64,000 nucleotides of DNA from Spirosoma arboris. GTDB lineage: Bacteria; Bacteroidota; Bacteroidia; Cytophagales; Spirosomataceae. The position numbers and the translations under genes were made by a program. The DNA lies in NCBI RefSeq assembly GCF_009754945.1, contig NZ_WPIN01000002.1:806001-870000 (forward strand), in the 5' to 3' direction. The notes below the pieces were generated by a model. That model saw nothing but the letters and a program-made list of their open reading frames with translations, was not told the DNA's origin and ran no database searches. Shown one piece after another: positions 36,151-44,353 of this stretch (the first letter of the stretch is position 1; every line of letters begins with the position of its first letter).

Positions 36151-36156
36151 AAAAGT

Positions 36157-36612
36157 ATGAATGAACCCAGTTACCCATTTCTTATCTCTAACGACGCATT
36201 AGATTATCAATTTGAAAGTGTAAGTGAACAGCGTACTATTAACAAGGCAATTCAATTTACACCATTTCCGGACAATGCCATCCTATACAATTTAGCATTA
36301 GGTGATTTGCAGCCAGATGGAACCCTCAGTGATTCTGTGGTAAGTAATAATCACGATATGAATCGGGTAATGGCAACAGTATTTCAGGCATTGCTAACTT
36401 TCTTTGAGCATTATCCATCGAAATTGGTTTATTTTCAAGGAAGTGATGGGGAAGGAATTCGCACACGTTTATATCGAATATTAATTGCCCGTCAACTTGA
36501 TCAAGCAACTGACCTGTTTGCCATTTACGGGCGTCGTGCTAACAATTCTGTTGAGGAATTCGAACCAAATCAAGACTATACAGGATTTATTTTTCAACGA
36601 AAGTCGAGCTGA
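36157..36612 (+). CDS. DUF6934-like protein inserted in the trp operon
   Basis: A 151-residue protein of the type I associate with DUF6934, seen in Bacteroidota with small partner genes. The core runs from FTPFPDNAILYNLALGDLQP through VVSNNHDMNRVMATVFQALLTFFEHYP to VYFQGSDGEGIRTRLYRILI. The GSDGEGIRTRLYR segment is the most conserved-looking. There is no signal peptide. Function unknown; a toxin-antitoxin or accessory role is inferred from pairing with the next small ORF. It has no evident role in tryptophan synthesis and is more AT-rich than the flanking trp genes, suggesting later insertion. Confidence 0.65.
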   Translation: MNEPSYPFLISNDALDYQFESVSEQRTINKAIQFTPFPDNAILYNLALGDLQPDGTLSDSVVSNNHDMNRVMATVFQALLTFFEHYPSKLVYFQGSDGEGIRTRLYRILIARQLDQATDLFAIYGRRANNSVEEFEPNQDYTGFIFQRKSS

Positions 36613-36614
36613 TT

Positions 36615-36785
36615 ATGGAAACGACAAAGAAATCTAGCCGAGGAAAAAAGGCAATTGAATCTAAAAAGTCTTTAGGCCGCTATCAATCAATGGATGAATT
36701 ATCTGCTGCCAAAATGGAGTCGTCAAAAGAGTTCATTGCCAATCTTGATATGGCTCTTTTTAAGAAGAATGGTCATATCGAATAG
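36615..36785 (+). CDS. small Lys/Ser-rich ORF partner of the DUF6934-like gene
   Basis: A 56-residue ORF starting 2 nt after the preceding stop and ending 9 nt before trpB. It starts METTKKSSRGKKAIESKKSL and ends FKKNGHIE. The N-terminal half is basic and probably disordered; the second half (MDELSAAKMESSKEFIANLD) is an amphipathic helix. Size, tight spacing and composition resemble antitoxin or adaptor proteins encoded beside a larger partner. It was found by reading the gap directly. No family recognised. Confidence 0.6.
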   Translation: METTKKSSRGKKAIESKKSLGRYQSMDELSAAKMESSKEFIANLDMALFKKNGHIE

Positions 36786-36794
36786 TTAATTACC

Positions 36795-37994
36795 ATGCAA
36801 ACTACCCTAGAACCCCAAACCTCATTTGAGGTATCTGATAAAGGCTTTTATGGCCACTTCGGTGGAGCGTTTATCCCTGAAATGCTCTATCCAAACGTCG
36901 AAGAATTACGCCAGAATTACCTCAATATCATAGCCGATCCAGCTTTTCAGGCTGAGTTCTGGCAATTGCTTGAAGACTACGTTGGTCGTCCGACACCCTT
37001 GTTTCTGGCAAAGCGGTTATCTGAAAAAGTTGGCGGAACGGTTTATCTCAAGCGCGAAGACCTTTGCCACACAGGAGCGCATAAAGTTAATAATACCATT
37101 GGCCAGATTCTGGTAGCAAAGCGACTCGGCAAAAAACGCATTGTTGCTGAAACAGGTGCTGGTCAACATGGTGTAGCAACGGCAACGGTTTGTGCGCTGA
37201 TGGGTCTGGAATGCATTGTCTACATGGGCAGCATCGACATGGAACGTCAGAAACCCAATGTAGACCGGATGCGGATGCTTGGTGCAACGGTCGTTCCGGC
37301 AACGTCGGGCAGTCAGACACTGAAAGATGCCACCAACGAAGCCATGCGCCACTGGATTAATAACCCAGTCGATACGCACTACATCATCGGTTCGGTAGTG
37401 GGACCTCACCCCTACCCGGATATGGTAGCTCGGTTTCAATCTGTTATTTCGCAGGAAGTCAAGAAGCAACTGCTCGCAAAAACAGGTAGCGAAAATCCGA
37501 ACTACGTAGTGGCTTGTGTAGGTGGTGGTAGCAATGCGGCTGGTGCTTTTTATCATTATCTCAATGAACCATCGGTACGTTTGGTAGCCGCCGAAGCTGC
37601 TGGTCAAGGCGTTACGTCGGGACATTCAGCCGCAACGACGGCACTTGGTAAGCCAGGTGTATTGCACGGAAGTCGCACAATTCTGATGCAGACTGAAGAC
37701 GGCCAGGTAATTGAGCCTTACTCTATTTCGGCGGGTCTGGATTATCCAGGCATTGGCCCCCTTCATGCTCACTTGTTTGAATCGGGTCGGGGTGATTTCT
37801 ACGCCATTACGGACGATGAAGCGCTACAAGCTGGCTTTCAACTCAGCAAGCTCGAAGGCATTATCCCAGCTCTGGAATCAGCCCACGCACTGGCTGCACT
37901 GGAGAAAATGGATCTTAAGCCGAGCGATGTTGTCGTGGTCTGTTTATCAGGCCGAGGAGATAAAGATTTAAGTACCTATTCAAAATATTTGTAG
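36795..37994 (+). CDS. trpB: tryptophan synthase beta chain
   Basis: PLP enzyme of 399 residues that condenses indole with serine to form tryptophan. The Schiff-base lysine is K97 in [12 protein letters not shown]. The phosphate of PLP is bound by the glycine loop [30 protein letters not shown] is the indole-side loop containing the conserved Glu (shown in two halves: [10 protein letters not shown] and [10 protein letters not shown]). It follows the inserted pair and precedes trpA across a repeat. The length is standard. Confidence 0.97.
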   Translation: MQTTLEPQTSFEVSDKGFYGHFGGAFIPEMLYPNVEELRQNYLNIIADPAFQAEFWQLLEDYVGRPTPLFLAKRLSEKVGGTVYLKREDLCHTGAHKVNNTIGQILVAKRLGKKRIVAETGAGQHGVATATVCALMGLECIVYMGSIDMERQKPNVDRMRMLGATVVPATSGSQTLKDATNEAMRHWINNPVDTHYIIGSVVGPHPYPDMVARFQSVISQEVKKQLLAKTGSENPNYVVACVGGGSNAAGAFYHYLNEPSVRLVAAEAAGQGVTSGHSAATTALGKPGVLHGSRTILMQTEDGQVIEPYSISAGLDYPGIGPLHAHLFESGRGDFYAITDDEALQAGFQLSKLEGIIPALESAHALAALEKMDLKPSDVVVVCLSGRGDKDLSTYSKYL

Positions 37995-37995
37995 T

Positions 37996-38077
37996 GTAAT
38001 GCGGACGGTCCGCCGTTGCAGTGGAAACCCGCGCCTAGTAGTTACTGACCAGAATTGCGGGTTTCCACCCGCGTTAC
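37996..38077. repeat. three-stem repeat element, copy B (trpB-trpA gap)
   Basis: Outer stem gtaatgcgg (37996-38004) with ccgcgttac (38069-38077), one wobble. Inner stem gtggaaacccgc (38021-38032) with gcgggtttccac (38057-38068), perfect. Side hairpin gcggac (38001-38006) with gtccgc (38008-38013). It begins 1 nt after the trpB stop and ends 2 nt before the trpA ATG. The same design as copy A at 32817-32889, with a longer and unrelated loop. Confidence 0.9.
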
Positions 38078-38079
38078 AG

Positions 38080-38886
38080 ATGACACAAGAACTAACTCAA
38101 AACCGCATCACCGATCTGTTCACTCGCAAAAGCGAACGGTTGCTGAATGTATATTTTACTGCGGGTTTCCCAGCTCTCAATGATACGGTGTCCATTCTGC
38201 GTGGCTTGCAAGCGGCCGGTGTAGATATCGTCGAAATCGGGATGCCCTACTCCGACCCCGTTGCCGATGGCGAAACCATTCAGCAGAGTAATGAAAAAGC
38301 ACTGGAGAATGGCATGTCGCTGAAAACGTTGTTTGCTCAGTTAGCAGACTGCCGAAAAGGAACGGACGGCGACCCAGTAACCGTGCCCATTCTATTGATG
38401 GGCTACATAAATCCTGTGTTACAGTATGGAGTAGAAAAATTCTGTCAGAAGTGCCAGGAAGTGGGCGTCGATGGTGTTATTCTGCCCGACCTGCCGCTTG
38501 ATTTATTCCTGGATGATTACGCACCAATCTTCAATGAATATGGCATTCTGAACGTCAATCTCATTACGCCCCAAACATCGGAGGCCCGCATTCGACATAT
38601 TGACAAAGAATCTGACGGATTTATTTACATGGTTTCGTCAGCCAGCATTACCGGTTCGGTAAAAGGAGTTAGTGATACCATGCAGGCTTATTTTGAGCGC
38701 ATTGCAGCCATGAACCTCCGTAATCCTCGTCTGATTGGCTTCGGTATCAATAACCACGAAACCTTCGACACGGCCAGCAATTATGCAAATGGCGCTATTG
38801 TTGGGAGTGCATTCATCCGTCATTTATCCGAAAAAGGAACATCGGCAGAGAGCATCCAGGCATTTGTGCAGACGATTCGGGCGTAA
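38080..38886 (+). CDS. trpA: tryptophan synthase alpha chain
   Basis: TIM-barrel subunit of 268 residues, the usual length, that cleaves indole-3-glycerol phosphate to indole and passes it to TrpB. The catalytic pair is E52 in VEIGMPYSDP and D63 in VADG. GVDGVILPDLPLD, SSASITGSVKG and GFGINNHETFD are the substrate loops. The ATG at 38080 is used; the longer reading from 37999 runs through the repeat. hisIE starts 17 nt downstream. Confidence 0.97.
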   Translation: MTQELTQNRITDLFTRKSERLLNVYFTAGFPALNDTVSILRGLQAAGVDIVEIGMPYSDPVADGETIQQSNEKALENGMSLKTLFAQLADCRKGTDGDPVTVPILLMGYINPVLQYGVEKFCQKCQEVGVDGVILPDLPLDLFLDDYAPIFNEYGILNVNLITPQTSEARIRHIDKESDGFIYMVSSASITGSVKGVSDTMQAYFERIAAMNLRNPRLIGFGINNHETFDTASNYANGAIVGSAFIRHLSEKGTSAESIQAFVQTIRA

Positions 38887-38899
38887 CGGCTTACCTTTG
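38863..38899 (+). promoter_or_regulatory. candidate hisIE promoter inside trpA
   Basis: TACCTTTG at 38892-38899 matches the -7 element and ends 4 nt before the hisIE ATG. TTTG at 38863-38866 could be the -33 element but the spacer (25 nt) is long. If used, it would produce an essentially leaderless transcript. Confidence 0.4.
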
Positions 38900-38903
38900 T
38901 AGC

Positions 38904-39512
38904 ATGAATTCCGAGATTAATTTCGATAAATCGCCCGATGGGCTTATTCCAGCCGTGATTCAGGATGCCGAAACGGGTAAAGTCCTGATGTTGGGCTATA
39001 TGAATCGTGAGGCTTACGACAAAACCACTGCCGAAAACATCGTAACATTTTTCAGTCGCAGTAAACAACGGCTCTGGACCAAGGGCGAAACATCGAACAA
39101 TTTCCTCCATGTTAAGGAGATTTTGGTAGACTGCGACGGCGATACGTTGCTCATTAAAGCCAATCCCGCTGGGCCAGTTTGCCATACGGGTGCCGATACC
39201 TGTTTCGAAGAAGTTAATACTGGACAGGGTCAATTTTTGAATTACCTCCAGGGCATTATCCACGATCGAAAGGTCAATCCATCCGAAAAATCGTACACCA
39301 CTACGTTGTTCAATCGGGGGGTTAATAAGATCGCTCAAAAGGTTGGTGAGGAAGCTGTTGAACTGGTAATTGAGGCAAAAGACAATAACGACGACCTGTT
39401 CAAAGGCGAGGCTGCCGATTTGCTATTCCATTTTCTGGTGCTACTGGAGCAGAAAAATATTGATTTAGACGATATTGTGGCTGTGTTGCAGGCACGCCAT
39501 GTCAAACAATAG
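38904..39512 (+). CDS. hisIE: bifunctional phosphoribosyl-AMP cyclohydrolase/phosphoribosyl-ATP pyrophosphatase
   Basis: Two consecutive steps of histidine synthesis in one 202-residue protein. The N-terminal HisI domain (about 1-105) shows MLGYMNREAYDKT, FFSRSKQRLWTKGETSNN and the metal site VDCDGD with CHTGADTCF. The C-terminal HisE domain (about 112-202) has the MazG-like KVGEEAVELVIEAKD and GEAADLLFHFLVLL. No other his gene is present, so the gene is detached from a his operon and follows trpA by 17 nt. Confidence 0.95.
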   Translation: MNSEINFDKSPDGLIPAVIQDAETGKVLMLGYMNREAYDKTTAENIVTFFSRSKQRLWTKGETSNNFLHVKEILVDCDGDTLLIKANPAGPVCHTGADTCFEEVNTGQGQFLNYLQGIIHDRKVNPSEKSYTTTLFNRGVNKIAQKVGEEAVELVIEAKDNNDDLFKGEAADLLFHFLVLLEQKNIDLDDIVAVLQARHVKQ

Positions 39513-39598
39513 ATTCGGCTTTGCGGTTTGTCTGTTCAACGCGGGTATGGCATCACAGTGATGTATATTCAAAGTTTTCACCAAACACTCACTTTTCT

Positions 39599-39934
39599 AT
39601 GGGACTGATTATTCGTATTCTTATCAGCGCAGTAGCCGTTTACATTGCCAGTCAATTTATTCCGGGTATTTACATAACTGGAGGAGCCGGTACGTATTTA
39701 ATGGTTGCCATTGTACTTGGCTTCCTGAACGCCTTTATTAAGCCAATTCTGACGGTTCTGACCATTCCAATTACCATTATCACGCTCGGCATTTTTCTAC
39801 TGGTATTGAACGTAATGATGGTTTATCTCACATCTTATTTAGTACCACACTTTCACGTATCGGGCTTCATCGCTGCTTTACTATTCAGCTTTGTCGTCTC
39901 CATAGTGACGGCATTGATCGACGCAATCGTCTAA
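39599..39934 (+). CDS. Phage_holin_4-like four-helix membrane protein
   Basis: A 111-residue integral membrane protein with four hydrophobic segments (ILISAVAVYIASQFIPGIYI, LMVAIVLGFLNAFIKPILTV, IPITIITLGIFLLVLNVMMV and FIAALLFSFVVSIVTALI). The motif NAFIKPIL and the ITLGIFLLVLN segment match the chromosomal family annotated as phage holin 4_2/YvlD-like, which is not phage-derived in most genomes. The function is unknown. The start at 39599 puts the first helix at the N-terminus. There are no phage genes nearby. Confidence 0.82.
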   Translation: MGLIIRILISAVAVYIASQFIPGIYITGGAGTYLMVAIVLGFLNAFIKPILTVLTIPITIITLGIFLLVLNVMMVYLTSYLVPHFHVSGFIAALLFSFVVSIVTALIDAIV

Positions 39935-39956
39935 TTATCACTTTTGATCGACATAC

Positions 39957-39994
39957 GAATGCCGCGACGTTACGTTGCGGCATTCTTCATTTTT
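39957..39994 (+). terminator. intrinsic terminator after the holin-like gene
   Basis: gaatgccgcgac (39957-39968) pairs with gttgcggcattc (39974-39985), 12 bp with one wobble and a 5-nt loop, followed by ttcattttt (39986-39994). It lies 22 nt after the stop codon and is a good Rho-independent terminator for the end of the trp-hisIE-holin stretch. Confidence 0.8.
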
Positions 39995-40041
39995 CAGGGT
40001 CGCTATTTTTCTGTAGGTTTCGCCATAAACTCCTTACCCCC

Positions 40042-41394
40042 ATGTCCGAATCTACATCCCCTTACGATGTCCTGGTAATTGGTGCAGGCTACGCAGGCTT
40101 GACGGCTATGCATGAGCTCAGAAAAGCTGGCAAAAACGTACTACTTCTGGAAGCCCGTGACCGTGTGGGAGGGCGTGTCTGGACGAAACGGTTTGATGAT
40201 GGCGCCTATGTCGATCTTGGTGGTGCCTGGATCGGGCCAACGCAGGATCGGCTCTACGCATTGGCACGGGAGTTTGGTGTCGAAACGTTCAAGACTTACG
40301 ACGAAGGGAAGAGTACCCAGTTTTTTCGAGGACAAGTAAAGCGTTACAAAGGCTTAATTCCTCCCCTACCAATTGGCTCTTTGCTAAGTCTCGATGCGGC
40401 TATCAAAAAAATGAATAAGCTGTCGAAAACGGTTAATCTCGCCGAACCCTGGTCGACACCCAATGCGGGCCAGCTAGATTCGATGACGCTGGCAACCTGG
40501 ATGAACCAACAGATGAGTTTTGATGTAGCCCGTCAATTTTTCAAAGTTGCTGCCGAAGCTATTTGGGCCGCCGATCCGGCAGAAATTTCGATGTTACATG
40601 CGCTATTTTACACAAAATCGTGTCGGGATTTAGATACGTTAATGAACATAAAAAATGGAGCGCAGGAAGAGCGCTTTGCAGGAGGAGCCCAAACCATCGC
40701 CGACCGTTTGGCGGCTACCTTTTCTGATCGAATTATTTTTAACGAACCAGTAAAGGCAATTACCCAGGACGGCGAACAGGTGAGCGTCATAACCAAAACA
40801 AAAACTTACCAGGCTAAACGGGTTATCGTAACCGTTCCGCCCGCACTCCAAAATCGAATTGATTTTCAGCCACTCTTACCGGCACAACGGGCGCAATTGA
40901 TTCAGCGGATGCCAATGGGCTCTGTCTGGAAATGTTACGCCATTTACGACAAACCGTTCTGGCGCGAACAGGGACTGAATGGCCTCGCAGCCACACCCGA
41001 TGGCCACGTAACCGTTACGTTCGATACCTCTCCTAAAGATGGTAGTCAGGGGATTATGATGGGCTTTGTATTAGGGAATCAGGCAAAGGAGTTTTCGGGC
41101 CTTTCCGATGAAGATCGTAAACTGTCGGCATTACATTCCTTCGCGACTTTCTTCGGACAAGAAGCCCTCAAACCTGTTCGCTACTTCGACCATAGTTTTA
41201 TGGACGAAGAATGGTCAAGGGGATGTTATGCGGGACTAATGGGGCCAAATGTATGGACAACGCTGGGTTCGTCGCTACGCACACCTGTCGGCAGAATTCA
41301 CTGGGCCGGTACCGAAACGTCAGACATCTGGAATGGCTATATTGATGGGGCCGTACGCTCGGGAGAACGAGCAGCGAAGGAAGTTATGCACTAA
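40042..41394 (+). CDS. flavin monoamine oxidase-family protein
   Basis: FAD-dependent amine oxidase of 450 residues. The dinucleotide-binding motif VIGAGYAGLTAMHELRKAG and the following EARDRVGGRVWT bind the ADP part of FAD. WSRGCYAGLMGP and the C-terminal IHWAGTETSDIWNGYIDGAV correspond to the flavin-contact region of MAO and polyamine oxidases. No signal peptide, so probably cytosolic. It likely oxidises a primary or polyamine with release of peroxide, aldehyde and ammonia; the RidA gene that follows could deal with the reactive imine products. Confidence 0.9.
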   Translation: MSESTSPYDVLVIGAGYAGLTAMHELRKAGKNVLLLEARDRVGGRVWTKRFDDGAYVDLGGAWIGPTQDRLYALAREFGVETFKTYDEGKSTQFFRGQVKRYKGLIPPLPIGSLLSLDAAIKKMNKLSKTVNLAEPWSTPNAGQLDSMTLATWMNQQMSFDVARQFFKVAAEAIWAADPAEISMLHALFYTKSCRDLDTLMNIKNGAQEERFAGGAQTIADRLAATFSDRIIFNEPVKAITQDGEQVSVITKTKTYQAKRVIVTVPPALQNRIDFQPLLPAQRAQLIQRMPMGSVWKCYAIYDKPFWREQGLNGLAATPDGHVTVTFDTSPKDGSQGIMMGFVLGNQAKEFSGLSDEDRKLSALHSFATFFGQEALKPVRYFDHSFMDEEWSRGCYAGLMGPNVWTTLGSSLRTPVGRIHWAGTETSDIWNGYIDGAVRSGERAAKEVMH

Positions 41395-41448
41395 CTGGTG
41401 CGAACAAATGCTCGCACCAATTGGCACTTTACTAAAAAACATAACCCT

Positions 41449-41823
41449 ATGAACTTTATACAAACGCCAGACGCACCAGTACCGGGCGGCCATTATTCAC
41501 AAGCAGTTGTTCACAATGGCCTAGTTTATCTATCAGGAATTCTACCTATTACACCAGCTGGTCAGAAGCTAGCTGAGGCTAGTATTGCGGAACAAACCGA
41601 GCAGATTCTAGCAAATCTTGATGCGATTCTAGCAGCATCGGGGAGCAAACGGGAGAACGTATTGAAAGTGAGCGTTTTCATCGCAGACATCAGTGCCTGG
41701 GGTACAGTGAACCAACTGTATGCCCGGTTTTTTGGTGACCATCGACCAGCACGTTCGGTCGTGCCCTGCTCTCCACTACATTATGGTTTTGGTATCGAGT
41801 TAGAAGCTATTGCTTCCATTTAA
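41449..41823 (+). CDS. RidA-family imine/enamine deaminase
   Basis: A 124-residue member of the Rid (YjgF/YER057c/UK114) family that hydrolyses reactive enamines and imines. The signature PVPGGHYSQAVVHNGLVYLSG lies at the N-terminus (given here as PGGHYSQAVVHNGLVYLSG). The catalytic Arg is in ARSVVPCSPLHYGFG, and IELEAIASI closes the barrel. In typical RidA the region after Arg is short; here S-P-L-H-Y-G is a small variation. The amine oxidase gene 55 nt upstream makes products of the kind this enzyme detoxifies, so the pairing is functionally sensible. Confidence 0.9.
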   Translation: MNFIQTPDAPVPGGHYSQAVVHNGLVYLSGILPITPAGQKLAEASIAEQTEQILANLDAILAASGSKRENVLKVSVFIADISAWGTVNQLYARFFGDHRPARSVVPCSPLHYGFGIELEAIASI

Positions 41824-41883
41824 GTGCGTAGTTATCACTAGATTAAAATTTAATTAATATAATCGCAAACGACTGATTCTTCG

Positions 41884-41891
41884 TAGGTTTG
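41884..41891 (+). promoter_or_regulatory. candidate -7 element of the hybrid kinase gene
   Basis: TAGGTTTG matches TAnnTTTG and lies 23 nt before the start codon. No good -33 TTG is present at the usual distance. Confidence 0.4.
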
Positions 41892-41914
41892 ATAGTTACG
41901 GCGTAGTAATCGGC

Positions 41915-44233
41915 ATGACTTACGAGGAATTTATACTAGTTTTTCTGGGCGGTGTTGGCATGATGACGCTGTACATTGGAGCGCAGGCTCTCATGACCGG
42001 CGAGAAAGTCTATCGCTATTATACGGCCTATGCTCTTTGCTGGATAAGCTACTTTTTCTTTAAGGTAACCTGGACGTTCAGTGATGTCCATATTGAGTCG
42101 GTAGTCTATCCTTTTGCCAGAATTGGCTTCCCAATGCTGGCTTATGTCTTTTATTATCGGTTCGCCGATGCCTTTTTAGATTTACGCAGACTACTTCCCC
42201 GCATCTTCTGGTTATTCCGCTGGATGGAATACGTTCTGCTTACCTATGTAGTTGCAGAATTAATAATCTGTCTGTTTTTCAATAGCTGGACAAATTCGCT
42301 AGCTCACGAGTGGGTACATACCGTCGCGCGTCTGGGCGTAGCCGTTGTCTCTGTCTATGGCATAACGAAAGCCTGGGGACAGCGGAATCAGTTGGTTTAC
42401 TATTTCGTAACCGGGTCTGCCTTATTGCTCATTTTTGGGCTGGTATCAATGGCACTCTCATTCACCTCGTTCAGCGATGATGATCGTTTAGTTGGTCCAC
42501 TATTTTTCCTCAACATTGGCATTTTGCTCGAATTGCTTTGCTTTTCGCTGGGATTGAGCTACAAGAATAAACAAACAGAAATTCAGAAAATTACGATTGA
42601 ACAGGAAGTCGTTCGCGAACGGGAACAGCGTGAGTTGGCTCAACTTAAAACGCAGTTTTTTACGAATATCTCGCATGAGTTTCGCACACCACTTACCCTG
42701 ATTCTGGGGCCATTAACAGATTTGCTGCAAAAAAAACCAGCCTATCCGACTTATCAGCTTATGCACCGGAATGCGTCGCGGTTGCTGACTTTGGTAAACC
42801 AGTTACTCGATCTGAGTAAGTTAGATGCGGGGCAGCTTCAGCCAGATATAAAACCGGGCAATCTCACGGAATGGCTCCGATTATTAACCGGTTCATTTTC
42901 TTCGCTAGCCGAAAGTCGTTCTATAGAATTAGCCTTCCTAGCCCAAAGTAATCAGTTCGATCTGGCTTATTTCGACCGGGACAAGGTCGAGAAAATCGTT
43001 ACGAACCTATTAGCGAACGCCTTGAAATTTACCCCTACTGGTGGTTCCGTTGTTGTCCAACTATCTGCTTCGGCTACTAAACAGGCTATTATCCAGATTC
43101 AGGATACAGGAATTGGTATTCCAACCGATCAGCAGGCACGGATTTTTGAGCGGTTTCATCAGGTAGCCGGTAATTCCTCGGCAAATGTAGAAGGAACAGG
43201 TATTGGACTTGCGCTGGTACGTGAGTTGGTTAGTGTCCTGAGCGGTTCGGTTTCTGTTGAGAGCCAGGTAGCACAAGGGACAACATTTACCGTAACGTTA
43301 CCCGTCGATGCTGATACCTGGGCCAGTTCGGCAAATTCAGTTATTGAACGTACTGCTGAGCAAAACAGGATCAATGGCAATTTACCTGAATCCGAGCTGG
43401 AGGCACAGGGTAATTCACCAGAAGCCGTTTTTGACGATAGCGATGCTAATCGAATCGACTTACCACTATTATTAATCATCGACGACAATGCCGATGTCCG
43501 CCAATATATTAGTCAGATAATGATGCCTACTTATCGCATTATCGAAGCAGTAGATGGACAGGATGGATTAACTAAAGCAGCAGACACTATTCCGGATATT
43601 GTCATCTGCGACTGGATGATGCCGATTATGAATGGTGTGGAATTCTGTAAAATTCTAAAAACGCAATCCACCACCGACCATATTCCGGTCATTATGCTTA
43701 CAGCCAAAGCAGCCACTGAGAATCGGATTGAGGGCCTCAGCGGTGGTGCGGATGATTATTTAGCAAAACCTTTCAATCCTTCAGAGCTCCGCGTTCGAGT
43801 CGAAAACCTGCTGACACAACGACAAAAACTTCGCGAACGATTCAGTCGGGAATTATACCTGAAGCCAACCAATGTTCAGGTCTCATCGACTGAGGAAGTC
43901 TTTCTGCAAAACGCCATTCGCATCATTGAACACCACTTGAGCGAGAGTTCATTTTCGGTAGAGCAACTCGCCGACGAATTAAATCTCAGCCGGATGCAGC
44001 TTCACCGAAAATTGAAATCGCTTACGAACCAGTCGGCAACCGAGTTCGTGCGGGATGTTCGTCTGCAACGGGCCGCTAACTTATTGGCTGCTCGCTCAGC
44101 GACTGTCTCCGAAGTAGCCTTTACTGTTGGATTTGAAAGTCTGTCGTATTTCTCAAAAAGCTTCAAAGAGAAGTATGGGGTATTGCCAAGCGATTATGAA
44201 CCAATCACTCAATTAGTCAGCCCAACCGATTGA
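41915..44233 (+). CDS. hybrid two-component sensor: kinase, receiver and AraC output in one chain
   Basis: A 772-residue inner-membrane protein that combines sensing and transcription control. Residues 1-215 hold about seven transmembrane segments resembling a 7TMR-DISM membrane domain. The dimerisation box is FFTNISHEFRTPLTLI with H254. The ATP-binding part has NLLANALKF, DTGIGIP and GTGIGLAL (about 360-465). The receiver domain (about 517-635) has IIDDNADVR, the phospho-acceptor D566 in ICDWMMP, and the Lys of DDYLAKPF. The AraC-type HTH is at about 665-765 (FSVEQLADELNLSRMQLHRK). Unlike the SusR-type hybrids there is no large periplasmic two-propeller domain, so the signal is probably membrane-borne. 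Confidence 0.92.
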   Translation: MTYEEFILVFLGGVGMMTLYIGAQALMTGEKVYRYYTAYALCWISYFFFKVTWTFSDVHIESVVYPFARIGFPMLAYVFYYRFADAFLDLRRLLPRIFWLFRWMEYVLLTYVVAELIICLFFNSWTNSLAHEWVHTVARLGVAVVSVYGITKAWGQRNQLVYYFVTGSALLLIFGLVSMALSFTSFSDDDRLVGPLFFLNIGILLELLCFSLGLSYKNKQTEIQKITIEQEVVREREQRELAQLKTQFFTNISHEFRTPLTLILGPLTDLLQKKPAYPTYQLMHRNASRLLTLVNQLLDLSKLDAGQLQPDIKPGNLTEWLRLLTGSFSSLAESRSIELAFLAQSNQFDLAYFDRDKVEKIVTNLLANALKFTPTGGSVVVQLSASATKQAIIQIQDTGIGIPTDQQARIFERFHQVAGNSSANVEGTGIGLALVRELVSVLSGSVSVESQVAQGTTFTVTLPVDADTWASSANSVIERTAEQNRINGNLPESELEAQGNSPEAVFDDSDANRIDLPLLLIIDDNADVRQYISQIMMPTYRIIEAVDGQDGLTKAADTIPDIVICDWMMPIMNGVEFCKILKTQSTTDHIPVIMLTAKAATENRIEGLSGGADDYLAKPFNPSELRVRVENLLTQRQKLRERFSRELYLKPTNVQVSSTEEVFLQNAIRIIEHHLSESSFSVEQLADELNLSRMQLHRKLKSLTNQSATEFVRDVRLQRAANLLAARSATVSEVAFTVGFESLSYFSKSFKEKYGVLPSDYEPITQLVSPTD

Positions 44234-44313
44234 AATAGGCCTATTTTTATACGTTGTTACATACCAGCAAAACAATGTTACATGGGCGTTTATAGCTGGC
44301 TAAGCCCATATAG

Positions 44314-44321
44314 TATGTTTG
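44314..44321 (+). promoter_or_regulatory. candidate -7 element of the OmpA-family gene
   Basis: TATGTTTG matches TAnnTTTG, 32 nt before the ATG at 44354. A clear -33 TTG is missing. Confidence 0.4.
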
Positions 44322-44353
44322 TATCAATCAACTCTGCCATCTTTAAAGCTACA

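Noticed and set aside
37017..37625. 202-codon ORF on the minus strand inside trpB
   Set aside because: It is antisense to the strongly conserved TrpB reading frame and encodes no recognisable motif.
37999..38079. Longer trpA reading from a GTG in the repeat
   Set aside because: The extra 27 residues come from the three-stem repeat; the ATG at 38080 gives the standard 268-residue TrpA.
39599..39934. Prophage remnant based on a holin-like gene
   Set aside because: The family is a common chromosomal four-helix membrane protein and no endolysin, integrase or structural phage gene is nearby.
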